A DNA stretch of 64,000 nucleotides from Physcia stellaris (Eukaryota > Ascomycota > Lecanoromycetes > Caliciales > Physciaceae), in contig JABSSW010000048.1 of the NCBI GenBank assembly GCA_018902385.1, forward strand, positions 310,001 to 374,000, in the 5' to 3' direction. Position numbers and translations under genes: made by a program. The notes below the pieces were generated by a model. That model worked only from the letters and a program-made list of their open reading frames with translations. It did no database searches and was not told where the DNA came from. Of the stretch, positions 25,939 through 38,773 are shown piece by piece (the first letter of the stretch is position 1; each line of letters begins with the position of its first letter).

Positions 25939-27185
25939 ATGGCTGCTGCAAATATCATGTCGTCGCAATCCAATCCTGTCATGCCCAAGAGCCATGTCGG
26001 TTTCGATAGCATAACGAACCAGATAGAGCGCAAGCTCCTGAAACGGGGGTTCCAGTTCAATGTTATTTGCGTCGGTAGGTCATGACTCCTTGATAACAAC
26101 AAGCGACAGTGTTTAATCATGATGTCCGGAACAGGCCAGACTGGCTTGGGAAAATCGACACTCATCAATACTATCTTTGCTTCCCACCTCATCGATTCCA
26201 AAGGCCGTTTAACACCCTCGGATCCTGTACGCTCTACGACCGAAATCCAAACAGTGTCTCACGGTACGGCGATCGATTACTTGTAGCGAGCGTCAGGTCA
26301 AGCTAACTCGACAGTGATTGAGGAAAACGGTGTTCGCCTAAGGCTTAATATCGTCGACACACCGGGCTACGGCGACCAGGTCAATAATGAGCGATGGTAG
26401 ACACTCGCAGCCCGGCCCACAGCATATTCGCTAATGAGATTCAGCTGGGATCCTATCGTCAAATACATCAAGGATCAGCATTCAGCGTACCTCAGAAAGG
26501 AGCTTACGGCCCAGCGAGAGCGATACATTCAAGATACACGGGTACATTGCTGTTTGTTCTTCATCCAGCCCTCGGGACATGCGTAAGATTTTCCTTCACG
26601 TGCAAGTAGACTGCCACTAAGTCTGTTACGCATAGACTCAAACCCATTGATATTGTCGTCCTCAAGAAGCTTTCTGATGTCGTCAACGTGGTCCCTGTCA
26701 TCGCCAAGTCTGACTCACTCACCCTGGAAGAGCGTCAAGCCTTCAAAGAGCGCATTAAAGAAGAATTTGCCTTCCACAATCTCCGGATGTATCCCTACGA
26801 TAACGACGAGCAAGATGAGGAGGAGCGTACCATGAATTCGAACATCAAGGACTTGATTCCCTTTGCAGTCGTCGGATCCGAAAACTCCATCGTTGTGAAT
26901 GGCCGGTCAGTGCGAGGCCGCCAAAACCGGTGGGGAGTCATCAACGTTGAGGATGAGAATCATTGCGAGTTTGTTTCTCTGCGAAATTTCCTAACAAGAA
27001 CGCACCTGCAGGATCTGATTGAGACTACGAGCCAGATCCATTATGAGACCTTCCGAGCGAAACAATTGTTGGCCTTGAAGGAGAACAGCAGTGCGGGTGG
27101 ACACGCCGGCAGCCGGCCTATAAGCCCATCGGCCGAGAGAGAATTGAGCCGTCAATCGCAGAGGATGACCATGAACGGCTATTAG
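25939..27185 (+). CDS. cdc10: Septin, Cdc10/AspD type
   Basis: Five exons: 25939-26074, 26135-26263, 26315-26396, 26445-26582, 26636-27185; 1035 bases, 344 residues. Septins are GTP-binding proteins that form hetero-oligomeric filaments at septa, branch points and cell tips. Visible: polybasic KLLKRG before the G domain, P-loop GQTGLGKST, switch DTPG, G4 AKSD, and the septin unique element containing [13 protein letters not shown]. Placement with Cdc10 (AspD of Aspergillus) rests on the lead [12 protein letters not shown], the length, and the lack of a C-terminal coiled coil; the end is a short Ser-rich tail ([15 protein letters not shown]). Introns are GT-AG, 48-60 bases, and the joins restore conserved residues such as ERCWDPIVKY. 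Confidence 0.95.
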
Positions 27186-27446
27186 ATTCATGGTCCAGGG
27201 GATGTCGGACGGTGATTGAGGGAAGTGCTGTTAGCGGAAAAGTGTGCTTTCATTTCATGAGTGGATGCAATGGTGACACTACTAGTCCCTTAAGTCTTGT
27301 CATTGTAGCAATAAGCGCTCCTGTCTTCTGGCGGGCATCATAATGTTATTTCGCTGCTATGCTTGGAAATCTTTTGCTTTCCTCTATGCCTCTATATCCA
27401 GTCTGACTTCTAAATCACTAAGATATGCCGTTCAGAGCCTCCACTT

Positions 27447-28218
27447 TCAACTTCCGTACCGGCCTCCGTCAATGATCCAGTCCTCAACCTCTTTATAAGC
27501 TCTGTCCAAGTCATCATTGACTACGATCTTGTCATGAATGCCTTCCCCTTTCGCAAAGCTCATCTCTGCTTCGGCCTGTTTCAACCGCTTTTGCACTGCA
27601 TCCTCGCTGTCGGTCCCTCTACCTCGTAATCTCCGCTCTAGTATCTCGACAGATGGCGGCGACAGAAAGAGGAAACGAGCGTTTCGCTGTGTTTTCTTCA
27701 CCTGTTTGACACCCTGCCAATGGTGACTTAGATTTTGAAACGGTGAATCGGTGGAAAAGGTTCGTAAGGTGGACAAACCTCCATTTCAATATCCAGAACG
27801 CATATTCTGCCCTGTTCAGCAACGCTTTCGACTGCTTTGATGCTCGTCCCGTACAGATTGCCACCGAATTGCGCGTGCTCGATGAAACCTCCTTTGTCGA
27901 CCAGGTCCAAAAAACTCTCTTTCGTGGTAAAGTTGTATTCTCGACCATCTTGCTCACCCTGCCGTGGTGAGCGCGTTGTATCTGTAGCAGGCAGTTTAGC
28001 TGAGGAGCGAGTAAGTAAAGGCCGCATTGTTGCCAACGAACGAGAGACGGAGAAGCCAAAGGTGTCGGGGTGGTCCGCAAAGAGGCGTTTAAGGATGGTT
28101 GATTTTCCTGAGCCAGAAGGACCCGATATGACAATCGGACGATGATTTTGTGTTGCTTTGCTAAAGTCAGCGGATTGTGACAATTATCGAGTACAGAACC
28201 GGTACCGGAGGGAGCCAT
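27447..28218 (-). CDS. guk1: Guanylate kinase
   Basis: Four exons: 28206-28218, 28042-28155, 27779-27981, 27447-27713; 597 bases, 198 residues, the usual family length. The enzyme phosphorylates GMP to GDP with ATP in the cytosol. Seen: P-loop GPSGSGKS (residues 16-23), GMP-binding [11 protein letters not shown] and YNFTTKE, and a C-terminal helix ending [11 protein letters not shown]. Exon 1 is 13 bases (MAPS plus one base) and was picked because the downstream frame has no ATG of its own before the P-loop; the 50-base intron then gives [16 protein letters not shown]. The second intron (27982-28041, 60 bases) is in frame; removing it rebuilds the conserved SVSHTTR. Confidence 0.93.
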
Positions 28219-28795
28219 TGCGAAGCAGCGGGATTCGAGATGATAGCGCGGAGCCAAGAATGGAGATTGATGACGTAGAACAGAGCAGACGTAAGCAGTT
28301 GAACTGCGCAAATGCATGCAAATAATGAATCGGAAGTTATAAGGTCATCTTGAAGCTAGGAGGCTAGCTCTACTGTAGGTAGCAGGAACTCAGTAAGGTA
28401 CATGTAGGAGGACATCGAATGCAAAACCGGGCCGACGGGTAGTCCCGAGGGGGGACGTTTCAGGGTCTGTCCCACTTTCACGTGCTTTCCCGCGAGTGAC
28501 GTTTTAGCCCACACCCCCGCCTTCGTCAGGAAAGTCGGAAACCAATGGTCAATTTCGAAGCCAGGACGCAGACGTTTGGATCCTTATTGAGCTATAAGTT
28601 GCAGAGTCGCGGGCAGAGCGCCACATGAAGCATGGGCGGGGTGCGTGTATATTGCGACTTCTCTCGAGTCCCTCTTGCAACACTGATCTGAATATCATTG
28701 CACTACACATTGAAGCTCGGATGCTAGCTGAAGGTCACTTCCAAAGACACTCAATACTATATTCGCTTTGCAACTGTGCCACAGGAAGAGAAGCA
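28219..28795. other. Intergenic between guk1 and the golgin gene
   Basis: 577 bases holding the guk1 promoter and the golgin 3' end. The frame at 28625-28834 overlaps the golgin terminal exon on the other strand and is taken as a shadow. Confidence 0.5.
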
Positions 28796-30844
28796 TTACG
28801 GAGGCTTAGGGCCACTTGGGATATTGGGCGATGAGGGTGATCTAGTGCCTTGAGATATAGGCGATTGCACACCTTCTTGCGCCTCTTGTTCCAGGAAATT
28901 GGACCATAGATCGGCTAGCGATTCCTTCCGGCTGCTGCTTTCCGGAAAGAACCCCGTAGATAGCGACGGAGTGCTCGGTGTGCGATGCCAAGGTGACAGC
29001 GGTATCTTAAGACTCGAATTCGATGCGCCAGGCCTTGCGAGGCCCGCCTGCTCTCGTTGCTCTTCTCAAGTCAGTATCTCAAGGACTGCGGCAATTGAAG
29101 GAACCAAAACTAACCATCTGACCAGGCGAGTAACGCTGCTATAATTTGCAGTATCTGAAACTTTTTGGGATCTGCTCTGTCAAAAGCGAGGAAACGAAGT
29201 AAGTGATTGCTGATTAGCTGTCTTCTCGGCGTTAGTCTAAGAACACTTGGATCGATGTACACCAGCCTACTTATCGATGTTGTCTTCCGGCTTGCCCTTC
29301 TTTAGGTACCTAAGGGCTTTCGTCAAGTGGTCGTTCAAAATGACGGCTTCGTGGCGTAATTTGCCAATCAGTAGGTTCTTCTCTTTGACCTCTTTCTCAA
29401 ATGGCAACGCTCTCTCGAGCTCTTGTTTAGCAATCTCAAGCATGTTGGTAGCCTCAGAAGCCCGACCTTCGAACTCCTTTAATTGCTTCTGCAGACCCTC
29501 GACTTGAGACTGGGAATTCTCTACTAACTCGCGCAACTCCTGTCTCCGAGCTGTCATCAAGTCAGCAGATCTTAGAAGACCGATAAAAGCAGAGCCCTAC
29601 CATCCTGAATTTCCTGCAGGGCTCTTTGCAGCCCATCCACTGTTAAGGATTGGCTATCTCGCTCTGATGCAGCCTTATCGTATGCTTCTTGATGGTTCGA
29701 GACTTGATCTTCGAGATCTGCCACTCTCTCTGCAAGGCTTTCCCTCAAAGATCGTTCTTCAATCGCAAGAACTTCCCAGTCCTGCATAGCTTGCTTGGCT
29801 GCCTCAAACTCCTCTCTTGCATAAGCCTCTCTCCGTATGAAATCATCCCTCTCCTTTGACCAGTTTTGCTGGGAGAGCGTGGTGCGATTCCGTAGACTCG
29901 AAAGTTCTTTGGATCGTTGTTCCCCCTCCTCGGCCATGGCCGCCAACTCAGTAGTACGAGCGTCATTCTGCCCTTGCAAGACACCACACTGCTCTTCAAG
30001 CTCCTCAATCCTTCCTCTAGCTTGTGAAAGTTCTTCCTAATAAAAGTTTAGCATCAAGACTATACCAAAGACTGTCCTCAAAGCATACAGCATCAGCTTT
30101 AAGCCGCTCCCCTAGCTGCGATTTTATTGTATTCACCTTACCCAGAAGGTTCCGGTATTGCATCTCAGCATGGTCCTTTTCCCCCTGTGTATCTTGGAGC
30201 CGAGCCTTGGCCTCAATTAGTTCCTCTTCATGCTTTCCTCGGAGCTCCTCTAGTGATTTGCGCAATTGTGCTACTTCATCTCGAAGTGCTTCCCTCTCCT
30301 GGTTTAATGCTTCGAATCTAGCCTCGGTATCCTCAGGTACCGCACTAGCGTCCCCTTGAAGCTCATCCGAGACAATGAGCTCTTGCTCTGCAGGCGTCGA
30401 TGTATCTGATTGTCTGTGAGGAGAAAACTCGGCGTCGACAGCCTCGCCGGATGCCAAGTGTGTTGTACGCTTACTGGGAGCATTAGACGTTCCGTTCAGC
30501 GCCATGCCACCATTGGTGAACGGTGCGTCTGCGAGTGCAGGTTCTGGTATCTCAGAACGGGATTCCATTGAGGACAAAGGTGTGTCCGGTTCATCTTCTT
30601 GCTCATGGTTGTCATCGTGGACCTGCTTTTCAGGCTCATCCGCACTTGTTCCATTGCCTTCCCCGCTTTTTCCGTTCGGTCTATCCTTTCTTGCAGTTTT
30701 CTTTTTTTTGTGTTTTTGACTCTTCGAGACTACAATTGTAAGTCAGCTAATGTCTGTTTGCTGATCTGAAGGATCTCCTGGAAGCTCATGACACAGACCT
30801 GGAAGAGAGCTTTGCTGCATCTCCGTAGTAGCATTGGAAGACAT
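28796..30844 (-). CDS. rud3: Golgin, Rud3-like with GRIP-related C-terminal domain
   Basis: Six exons: 30799-30844, 30089-30729, 29601-30036, 29271-29550, 29115-29221, 28796-29061; 1776 bases, 591 residues. Basic Lys-rich N-terminus, an acidic low-complexity region, a long coiled coil from about residue 115 to 435, then a GRIP-related Arf-binding (GRAB) type region (KQLISNHLLRFLAF, then ADPKKFQILQIIAALLAW), and a Ser/Pro-rich tail ending GPKPP. Yeast Rud3 is a cis-Golgi matrix protein recruited by Arf1 through this domain. Introns are 49-69 bases. Two exon joins depend on closely spaced acceptor choices and were set by keeping the conserved NIDKQLISNH and EQREQAGLARPG. Confidence 0.88.
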
Positions 30845-31382
30845 TATGCGAAAATCGGTGCTGATTTCTGTGGTTCACATGTAAAAGCGACACTGTAGTC
30901 CTGAGCGCAAAATAGAAAGACGTCTCTGCCTATCTAATCTTATCTGTCCCACTAGCCAAAGTTAGTGGATGACTAAGCATGAGCTTATAAGGTAAGCCTG
31001 CACCTCCACCAATGATACTTAAGAGCTTAGAACCACACCCTGCAGTGCCTGCCTCATCTGCCCATGCCCAATACACGCTACTTGACCCTAAGGCCTCACA
31101 CCAAGGACTTGGGCTATGGCGATTGGGTCGATGACCGAACGCAGTGAATTCATGGTTGAGCTGCGAAAAACCCCACCAGCGGTGCCAGTACTGGTACTCG
31201 TAATCCATGTCATCACTTCTGACGAAGGAGCAATTGACACCGCCCACTCCCGTCCTCTCGTTTCTCTTCTCTTCGGCCAGCAGTGAAGCTGCCACCGGTA
31301 TCTACTCTCTTCTCATATCTCTGGAATTCCTTTCCTATCTATACCTTATTAGTCCAGGAAGTAAGCGTGCAACCTCTTCTCC
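30845..31382. promoter_or_regulatory. Divergent promoter between rud3 and a mitochondrial protein gene
   Basis: 538 bases between outward-facing starts. A short frame at 31207-31428 overlaps the next start and could be an upstream ORF; not supported further. Confidence 0.45.
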
Positions 31383-31982
31383 ATGGCAATTTCCCGAACA
31401 TTGTTCGTCCGGTCTGTGTCGCATCTGAGGGGACCATCTTCCCAATCCTGGCTCCGTCAAGCCTGTATCCTGCGCTTCAACAGCCAAGTACAAGCCCGCA
31501 GCTTCCAGCGCCTTGGGAATGACAGCCCGGGAATGAAGCTCTCAGCACACAGCTTCCATTCCACCGCGCCCACAAAGGCCGCCGAGGATACCCCCGCTAT
31601 TGACTATGTCCTCATGCCCCAGTATGAACTCGTTCCACAGTCTCCGCCTGAAGTCCTACGTATTCCGTTGCTTCCCACCACTTTCTCCCCCTCCCGCTCT
31701 GGCCGTGCTCATATGGAAACTGTCGAGTCCGTGATCCGCCCGGAGATTTCGACCGTCAGCGCCGACAGTACTCATATCGCGAGCCCCTCGGCGATGAGCG
31801 AAGTTACCGATAACCATGCCATTGAGCTTGACCCGTATGATTTGACCGCCAAGGTGACCGCTGCCGCCAAGAAGATGGGCGAGCTACCCGTCGAGAAGTT
31901 GAAGGAGGTGAGCGTGGTCAAGGAACTCTGGACGGGCTTGCTGGATGATTTGATGGGTGGCAGTAAGGCGAGAAGAGCGTAG
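31383..31982 (+). CDS. Small probable mitochondrial protein, function unknown
   Basis: Intronless, 199 residues. The N-terminus is rich in Arg, Ser and hydrophobic residues without acids for about 35 positions (MAISRTLFVRSVSHLRG), fitting a mitochondrial import presequence; a second typical segment is AHSFHSTAPTKAAE. A Pro-rich middle follows (YELVPQSPPEVLRIPLLP), then a short helical C-terminus (LTAKVTAAAKKMGELPVEKL, later WTGLLDDLMGG). I do not recognise the family; coding support comes from the clean frame, start context and composition. Confidence 0.7.
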   Translation: MAISRTLFVRSVSHLRGPSSQSWLRQACILRFNSQVQARSFQRLGNDSPGMKLSAHSFHSTAPTKAAEDTPAIDYVLMPQYELVPQSPPEVLRIPLLPTTFSPSRSGRAHMETVESVIRPEISTVSADSTHIASPSAMSEVTDNHAIELDPYDLTAKVTAAAKKMGELPVEKLKEVSVVKELWTGLLDDLMGGSKARRA

Positions 31983-32731
31983 GTACGTGTCTCGGGACTA
32001 GAACAAAGGTACAAATGTAGGCGATGTGCTAACGGAGTTTGCTCAAGATGAATCGACCAACGATCTTGCCTGGCTGGAAATTCGGGCGGCTGTCGGTAGG
32101 ACTGTTTCTGGTCTCACTTGCAGCCATTTACTTTCAGAATTTCTCTTGTTGAAAGCTTTGATTGTGGATACTGTGCAATTAATCTGAGCACGGTGGTGGC
32201 GCGATTTAAGTCGGCTTTACTGCCGTTCATGGCGTGGAGTTGTTTCCAGCGATGGATGGTCGGTAAAGGAGATTAACTGGGATCAGTCAAGATGAAATGA
32301 GTTGTAACGCAACAGGCAATGCAGCCAAAAACGCATCGGTGTTGTTAAAGCACAGACAATCATGATTATAAACGCAAACATCAATCAGGTATCTCTGATA
32401 AGCCAGAATAAAGAGGGAAGCCCTATCTGTGTTTGAGACATTTATGGGGCGATTACTTATTTGAGTCAGCCGTGATTTACGTCGATTTTCGATTTGAAAG
32501 AGATCTGAGCCTTGACAATTTGCTTATGGTAAGGGTATAAATTGGTTGTCAGCCTGCGGGACCAATCCACTAGCTGGTCGATTGTACCAAGACGGGAATG
32601 AAAGCAAAGTAGCTTATATACCCCGGGCATCTGAGAAAGGCGAGAACCCTAAAGAAACAGTCCATAATCGCTCAAAGAATATTACTCGTCCACCGCTATG
32701 CATCAAAAGGGGCTCTTGAGATGGCATTTTT
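31983..32731. other. Intergenic, convergent 3' ends
   Basis: 749 bases between the ends of two facing genes. Nothing recognised. Confidence 0.5.
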
Positions 32732-34614
32732 CTATAGCAGCAGTAGGATGGACAGAACCACGGTGAGCCCATGGCTCGAGGAAATCTCGTTCAAGCTTAA
32801 CGATGCCGCACCGGTAGAAATAGTCGAGGGTGTTACAGGATCCGTTGCGGTTGAAGTCCTTGCTGGGCCAGAAGTCGCTCCCTCGGGGATTGGGATGGTA
32901 AGGCTAGTCGATATCAGAGCTGTGGCTGTTGGGGAGACGGAATTCGAGGTCGCTATTATGCTTTTACTTTTGACTCCAAAGCCTACAATACTGTGTAAGT
33001 CTTTGTTTGGGTTTTCAAAGAGGATTGCTCTCGCACTATCTGGTGCTGAGCAATGCGTAGTCCCGATGGACGTGACACCATACGACCTCCGAATATGAGA
33101 CTCACCAATGCGATTCTTGTCAAAATCAAATACAGTGTACACATTTTTCAAAAAGACATCCCCTAAAAGCCATTGATCAGACCCAAAAGCCTGGCGACCT
33201 ATGATGTTGCTGGTACACAGGTCTCCCCCTCCACCGGATTCCCAATATAGTCTTCCGTGCTGATGTTGTACTCGACTCCAGAAATTATGATCTGGATGGG
33301 GATGCTGGTTAAACAAGGGATGTTGAAAGTCTCCCCATCACCTTCGGAGCGTGGTATTTGCGCGTGTAATTGTTGGGCATCATCCGGGGGTAACAGAACA
33401 TATGAAGTACCAGTGTCCAGGATGGCACTTTTCCCACTGAATCTGCAGAAATTGCCGTCGTAAGATGCATCATCCAGAGGTACTTCCCACATGACCCCGT
33501 CCGCGACCGTGTCAGTGTACGACAGTTCCCCGGTATACCTGGAGGTGTCAGGAGCGCCAAAATTAAGTTCACCGTCGGTGCTACCATCGCTAAACCGTTG
33601 CAAATGTATTCCAAATATATTTGACTGCAGGAGTCCAGTGTTTCGTATCGCCTCCATCGCAGTGGGATACTCCATCGCGTTGGAGGCTGATCTCCCCAAG
33701 CCAAGAATGCCGTCCATTGGATAAGCAAGGAAATCGTCAGAAGTGTCTGACGCTGCGCCGAACGAAAGAGGAACAGACATGCCCTAGACAACTGAAGGAT
33801 CAGTGACAGTATTTTACCCTGTTAAAATGAATATCTACAGAAATTTGTCTCAATAACTTCATTCCATAACGACTTTCGAAAATATTTTGAAAATGTCAAC
33901 AAAGATCTACTACCACGGAGTGAGCAACGAAAGCGTAGGTTCCTCACAGCTATCTCAACGGTGTCGTTCACGGTCACCCCTGAAATGGAACCGGTTCCAT
34001 ATGTGAGATTGAAAGTGCTGCCAGTGGCTTCCAGAGTCTTTGAATCTTGCTCGCCGAGGGTATTGTGCCTTTCACAGGCGTCACTAGTACAATTGGCTCC
34101 CATAACCCAGGTATTGGCAGCACCAGTATCGATAAGCATATACATCGTTTTGCCAGCTGAACCAAAACTTAGAGCGGAGAAGTAACTGAAGTCTGTCCCG
34201 TCCTCGTCTACGGCTATACTGTTGGCCTGCGAAGGCTGCGCAGCCGTGATAATGTCGTATTCATTGTCACGTTTGACAGGTGTAGACCCGGATGCAGTAT
34301 CATTTGGAGATTGACACGCCCTGGCCTTCTCTTTTGCGATGCTTCTTAAATAAGGATTGGGGTTTCGCTGATTTTAACTGATAAGCTCTAATAAGACGGT
34401 ACCAACAACATTCACTAACCAAAGGCGCTTCACGTTTGATAGGCAGCTTCGTAATGCTCGAAATTGTCCGACTAGGTAGTCCTGTACTCTGCCTCGCCGG
34501 TATAGCCAGAGTGTGTGGACTGTCTGCCTCATGTTCTGCAGGCTTATAAGGATAGAAAGCAAGTACAAGCCCATTGAGAAGAACTCCAAACATGAGCCAT
34601 AGCCATATGTACAT
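32732..34614 (-). CDS. Secreted GPI-type aspartic protease, apparent 2-base frameshift
   Basis: Four exons: 34420-34614, 33948-34367, 33106-33783, 32732-32982. Pepsin-family endopeptidase, yapsin-like. Seen: signal peptide ([20 protein letters not shown]), prosegment, first active site DTGAANTW, flap region near [11 protein letters not shown], second active site [10 protein letters not shown], then [10 protein letters not shown] and [11 protein letters not shown], a Ser/Thr-rich stretch and a hydrophobic end (VVLSILLLL) as for GPI anchoring. Introns are 52, 164 and 123 bases. Within exon 3 the frame changes by two bases at a doubled GT (33215-33219), between GNPVEGETC and TSNIIGRQ; without that doubling the gene reads through at about 513 residues. 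A 62-base GT-AG intron could also switch the frame but would remove the conserved segment before that Cys. A 4.2 kb transposon begins 75 bases upstream of the ATG. Confidence 0.8.
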
Positions 34615-34688
34615 ACTATGGCAGTCAGGTAAAGCGATTAAGAGAGCTCACTAGACAACAAACTTTAGCAGGGCGGCGAAGGTGAATA

Positions 34689-34789
34689 CAGTCGTTTTAA
34701 AAAAGGTTGGCGGTCGCGCGGGCCGAGGTTGGGAGTTTCCCCACCACACACCAAAATTGGGTGAGAGGTCTGGAAAATCTCATCGTCAT
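34689..34789 (+). repeat. Left terminal inverted repeat, nearly unmutated
   Basis: 101 bases, GC-balanced, pairing with 38774-38874. It differs from the right copy at 15 positions, all transitions; in 14 the left copy has the G or C. The AT-rich state begins just inside it. Confidence 0.9.
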
Positions 34790-37700
34790 GTAGAATAGTC
34801 ATTATATCGTAATAAAATTTTGTATAATTTTTTTTGATGTTGCATTTTTTCAGTTTGTGATTTTTTCTGTCGTCGTTATGATATTTTCATTGAACGACAC
34901 TGTTCGTGCGAACGTTCAGTATTATTTCGATATCGACAAAAATCATTGATACGTTTTGAATCACATCAACATTAATTTGCGTCAAACGAAGCGAATGTAT
35001 AGCAATTGAAAACAATGAAAAAAATAATTGATTTTTACACGAAATTTTTTGATCGTTTTGTCGTATTGCAACAAAAACATTTCGACGTTTTTTTGAAATA
35101 CGTTGCGATCAAATTTTCAATTTATTTGAACGAATTGATTTGATTTTTGTACGATAATTTCGATTTCGTTGTTTGTGAAATCACAATTTGAAACAATCTG
35201 AAACGTTTAGAATGAAACAAGAAGAAATTTTTCAAAATAATCGCAAAACGCAACGTCGCATTTCGTGCTGAATGAACGTTGAAATTTATTCGTTGAACGA
35301 TCAAATAATTAATTTTTATCGACGAGTTTGCTGTCAACGAGCGTACGAACGATAAAAAAACGAATTGATTTTTTGTTAAAACATCGTTTTATGTAATTCA
35401 TGAATTTCAACGAAACAAAAGATGAAATATTTTATCGATTTTCACAATTGATGATTACATAATTCATTTAATACATCATGACAGCATTATCGTCGTTATT
35501 TTCAACGATTTCATTCGATACAATGTTTTTTTTCAATGCTTCATCGACGAAATGAATTTTCGAAATGTGTTCATCATGAATAACGTCAAAATATATCGCA
35601 ATGACGAGTTGCGAACGATGTGCGTCGAAATCAACGTTCAATTTGAATATTTATTTTCGTATTTTTTCGATTACAATTTTATCGAGATTTTTTTCGTCAT
35701 TTTGAAAATTTGAATCAAAAGAAACATATATTTGACGAAGACATACACGATAAAATTTGAAAATTTCGATCAATTTCTGAACGATGCGATGCAGAAAATG
35801 CAACGAATGCAAACGATCAGCAAAAATAATAAAAAAATTTTTGACAATTTGTTTCGTTTTGCAAACATTGTTTATTCGTAACATGCAAATCATAACAATA
35901 AAATTCAAATCGTAATATGTTTGCAAAGCGATAAAAATCGTTTTTTCAACATGAAATATGTGTCATTATTGCGTGAAAATGAATAAATCAATTTTAAACA
36001 CGTGATTTTTCGACGCGTTGATTTAGAATTATGCGATATCGAAATCAAATTCGCGTCGATTTTGAAAATACATTGACGAAAAAAATTTAACGTGAAAAAT
36101 TCTGATATTGATCATGTTACGTTGCAAAAATTTCGAATTCGAACGTTTTTATTTAAGTGCTGATTATCAAAAAAAAATTGCTATTTGTATGATAAAACAT
36201 GCATTTTTTTTTGTCAAATCTCGTTTGTTAATTTTTCAAATCGTTTTTCACACGATTTTGAATGAAATAAAAATTTTCGTCAATATTTTTTTTTATTTTA
36301 ACATTTTGCGTTTCGTTTTTATCAATCGACGATTCAGACGATTTTGATACAAATTGTCGATTAACAAATTGTCGTGAAAATTTTTGCGATTGTTGTTTTC
36401 GACGTCAATTTTCGAAAATTTTGATTTTACGATTGAATTGCATTTTTATGAAAAATTTCGACATATCGACATTCATTCATGTTTTAATACGAGCGAATGC
36501 AAATTGAATTTTGCTGTACGCATGAAATTCATCGAAATTCATATCGAGCGTATGTTTTCAAAAATCAAAATTATCGACATAATTTTGTTGTTTCGACGAT
36601 TCACGAATAATCATTCAATTTACGTATTCGTTTAACGAAATTTCATTTTTCATCGAATTGTTTCGTATCGAATCTGAAATTTTCGAAACAAAAGTTTTTT
36701 TGAAAAAAAAAACATTTCGTTCGATTCGTTTTCGTCATTCGTGCTCAACAAATCAATCGATATTTTTCGATTGAAATGTTTTTTTTTGAATTTACGACGA
36801 TTTTTGACACGTTCATTGTGCAAAACACGAACATTTTTTTTTGTTGTTGTTTCAAAAAGTGAATTATCATGATCGACGTCATTTCAATTGCATTCGAAAC
36901 AGAAACAAAAAAATTTTTTTTTTTACGATTGCTTTGAATTTTTTATTTTCAATACGTTTCATTTTATCGTCACGTTTTTTTCATTGAAGCAACATTGATT
37001 TAAACGATTTGTTGATATTGACGTCGTTTGAATTTTCATCAATAATTCGTTGTTACGTTTTAAATTTCATTTCGATGACTGACATATAACGTTGAATATC
37101 GAAATCAATATAACAATATTTTGTTTTTGACGAGTTTTTGCAATTTCGAAATTTGCAAATATGCTTGTTTTGCAAAATCGTTATTTTGTTGTCAAATTCA
37201 ATTTTATCGAACGTTTTTTCGATCAATTGTTGAAACATTTGAGAAATTGTTGATTTTTTCGTTTCAGAAACAGACGCATTTGCTTTATTTTTAATTTTCG
37301 ATTTTTTTTTGTTGATTTCATTCGTCGCAACGACGATGACAATGACGATTTGTTGTTGAGTTTGAACGTCAGAAAAAACAATATCGTTCACATATTTCGA
37401 AAAGCGATAATTTAACAGCAAAACAAAATTTTTTTTTGAATCGTTTCGTGTGCAACGAGTTTTCAAACGAGTTTCTGTCTTTCAAAAAAAATTTTCGTTT
37501 GTGAAATTCGAAAATATTCGATCAGTAATTTTCAAACGATCAAATATAACGACGATGATTATGCTAATTATATGATAAATTAATTTTGTTTTATTTGTTT
37601 TTTTTTTGCGATATTTGTAATTCAATTTTTTTGAAACGTTCAGTTTAAATTCACGATCGAATCAGTGTTTTCAAATTTGATTATAAATGCATCATTAAAC

Positions 37701-38773
37701 ATTTTTTTATCGTCGAAGAAGATTTTCGATCGAAGTTCAAATTCGAAAAATTGATCGAGAATAAAACGAATTGATTGAATTGCAGCGAAAATGATTGATC
37801 GATTTGTAACAATTGATTTCGATTCGATTGCAAATTCGAAAAATAATTTTGAAAATAATTTTGAAAATGATTTTGAAAATGACGAAACGTGTAATTTTTC
37901 GAACGATTTCATGTCAAAAGATCGTTCAAATGCGTTTTTTTGACGTGTTTTTCGAACATTTTTGAGTTTTTTGAAAATTCGAATTCAAAAAAAATAAACG
38001 AAAAATCAAACGAAATATCGACGTTCAAATTACTTTGAGATTGATTTTCAATATTGACGAAAATGAAATATCGAGTTTTAAACTATTTTGAGTCAGAAAT
38101 TTCAATATTGACGAAAACGAAAATACATCGTTTTGTTTGTAATATTCAAGCAATTAAGTCATTTGCTGTTGAATCATTGATGAAAACGAAAAAAAATCGT
38201 TCGAAAATTTCAAATTCGTCTCATTTCGATTTAAATTTTTCGAAATATCGTTCATTGTATCGAACAATTTTTGAAATTGCACGTTTTCAAAATATCGATT
38301 TTGAGAATCAAAATTATCGTATTTCATGACACGAAAATCAGATTTAAAATACAGTTTCTTTTTGAGCGCTTTTTTGAAAATTTTCGATTTCAATAAAAAT
38401 TTCATTTCGTTCACGACGAGAAATTTGAACGATATCGACGTTTGCAAATCTCGTCGATTTGTTGATAAAACGTTTCGAGAAATTTTTTTTTTTTTTTTTT
38501 TCGCGAAATTCGCAGAAATCTTTTTCGATACGAAAGCAATGAATTTGAGTTTCGATTGTTTCAATATGAATTCATTCAATTGAATCGACAATTTTTTTTT
38601 GTGTAACGACGAAAAAATTTCATCAAACGTCGATTGGATCGAATTCGTGAACTTGATGAATTTGATTTTGAAAAACATATTGCGAATCACGATTCGAAAA
38701 CTCAACATCACGAAAATTATACAAAATGAAATTATTACGAATTATTTACATATTGTTATTGAAACGAAATCGA

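Noticed and set aside
28156-28183. Guanylate kinase start at 28183
   Set aside because: That codon is TTG; a 13-base first exon with an ATG and a normal intron gives the expected N-terminus.
28625-29144. Plus-strand frames at 28625-28834 and 28899-29144
   Set aside because: They overlap the terminal exons of the minus-strand golgin gene and are shadows.
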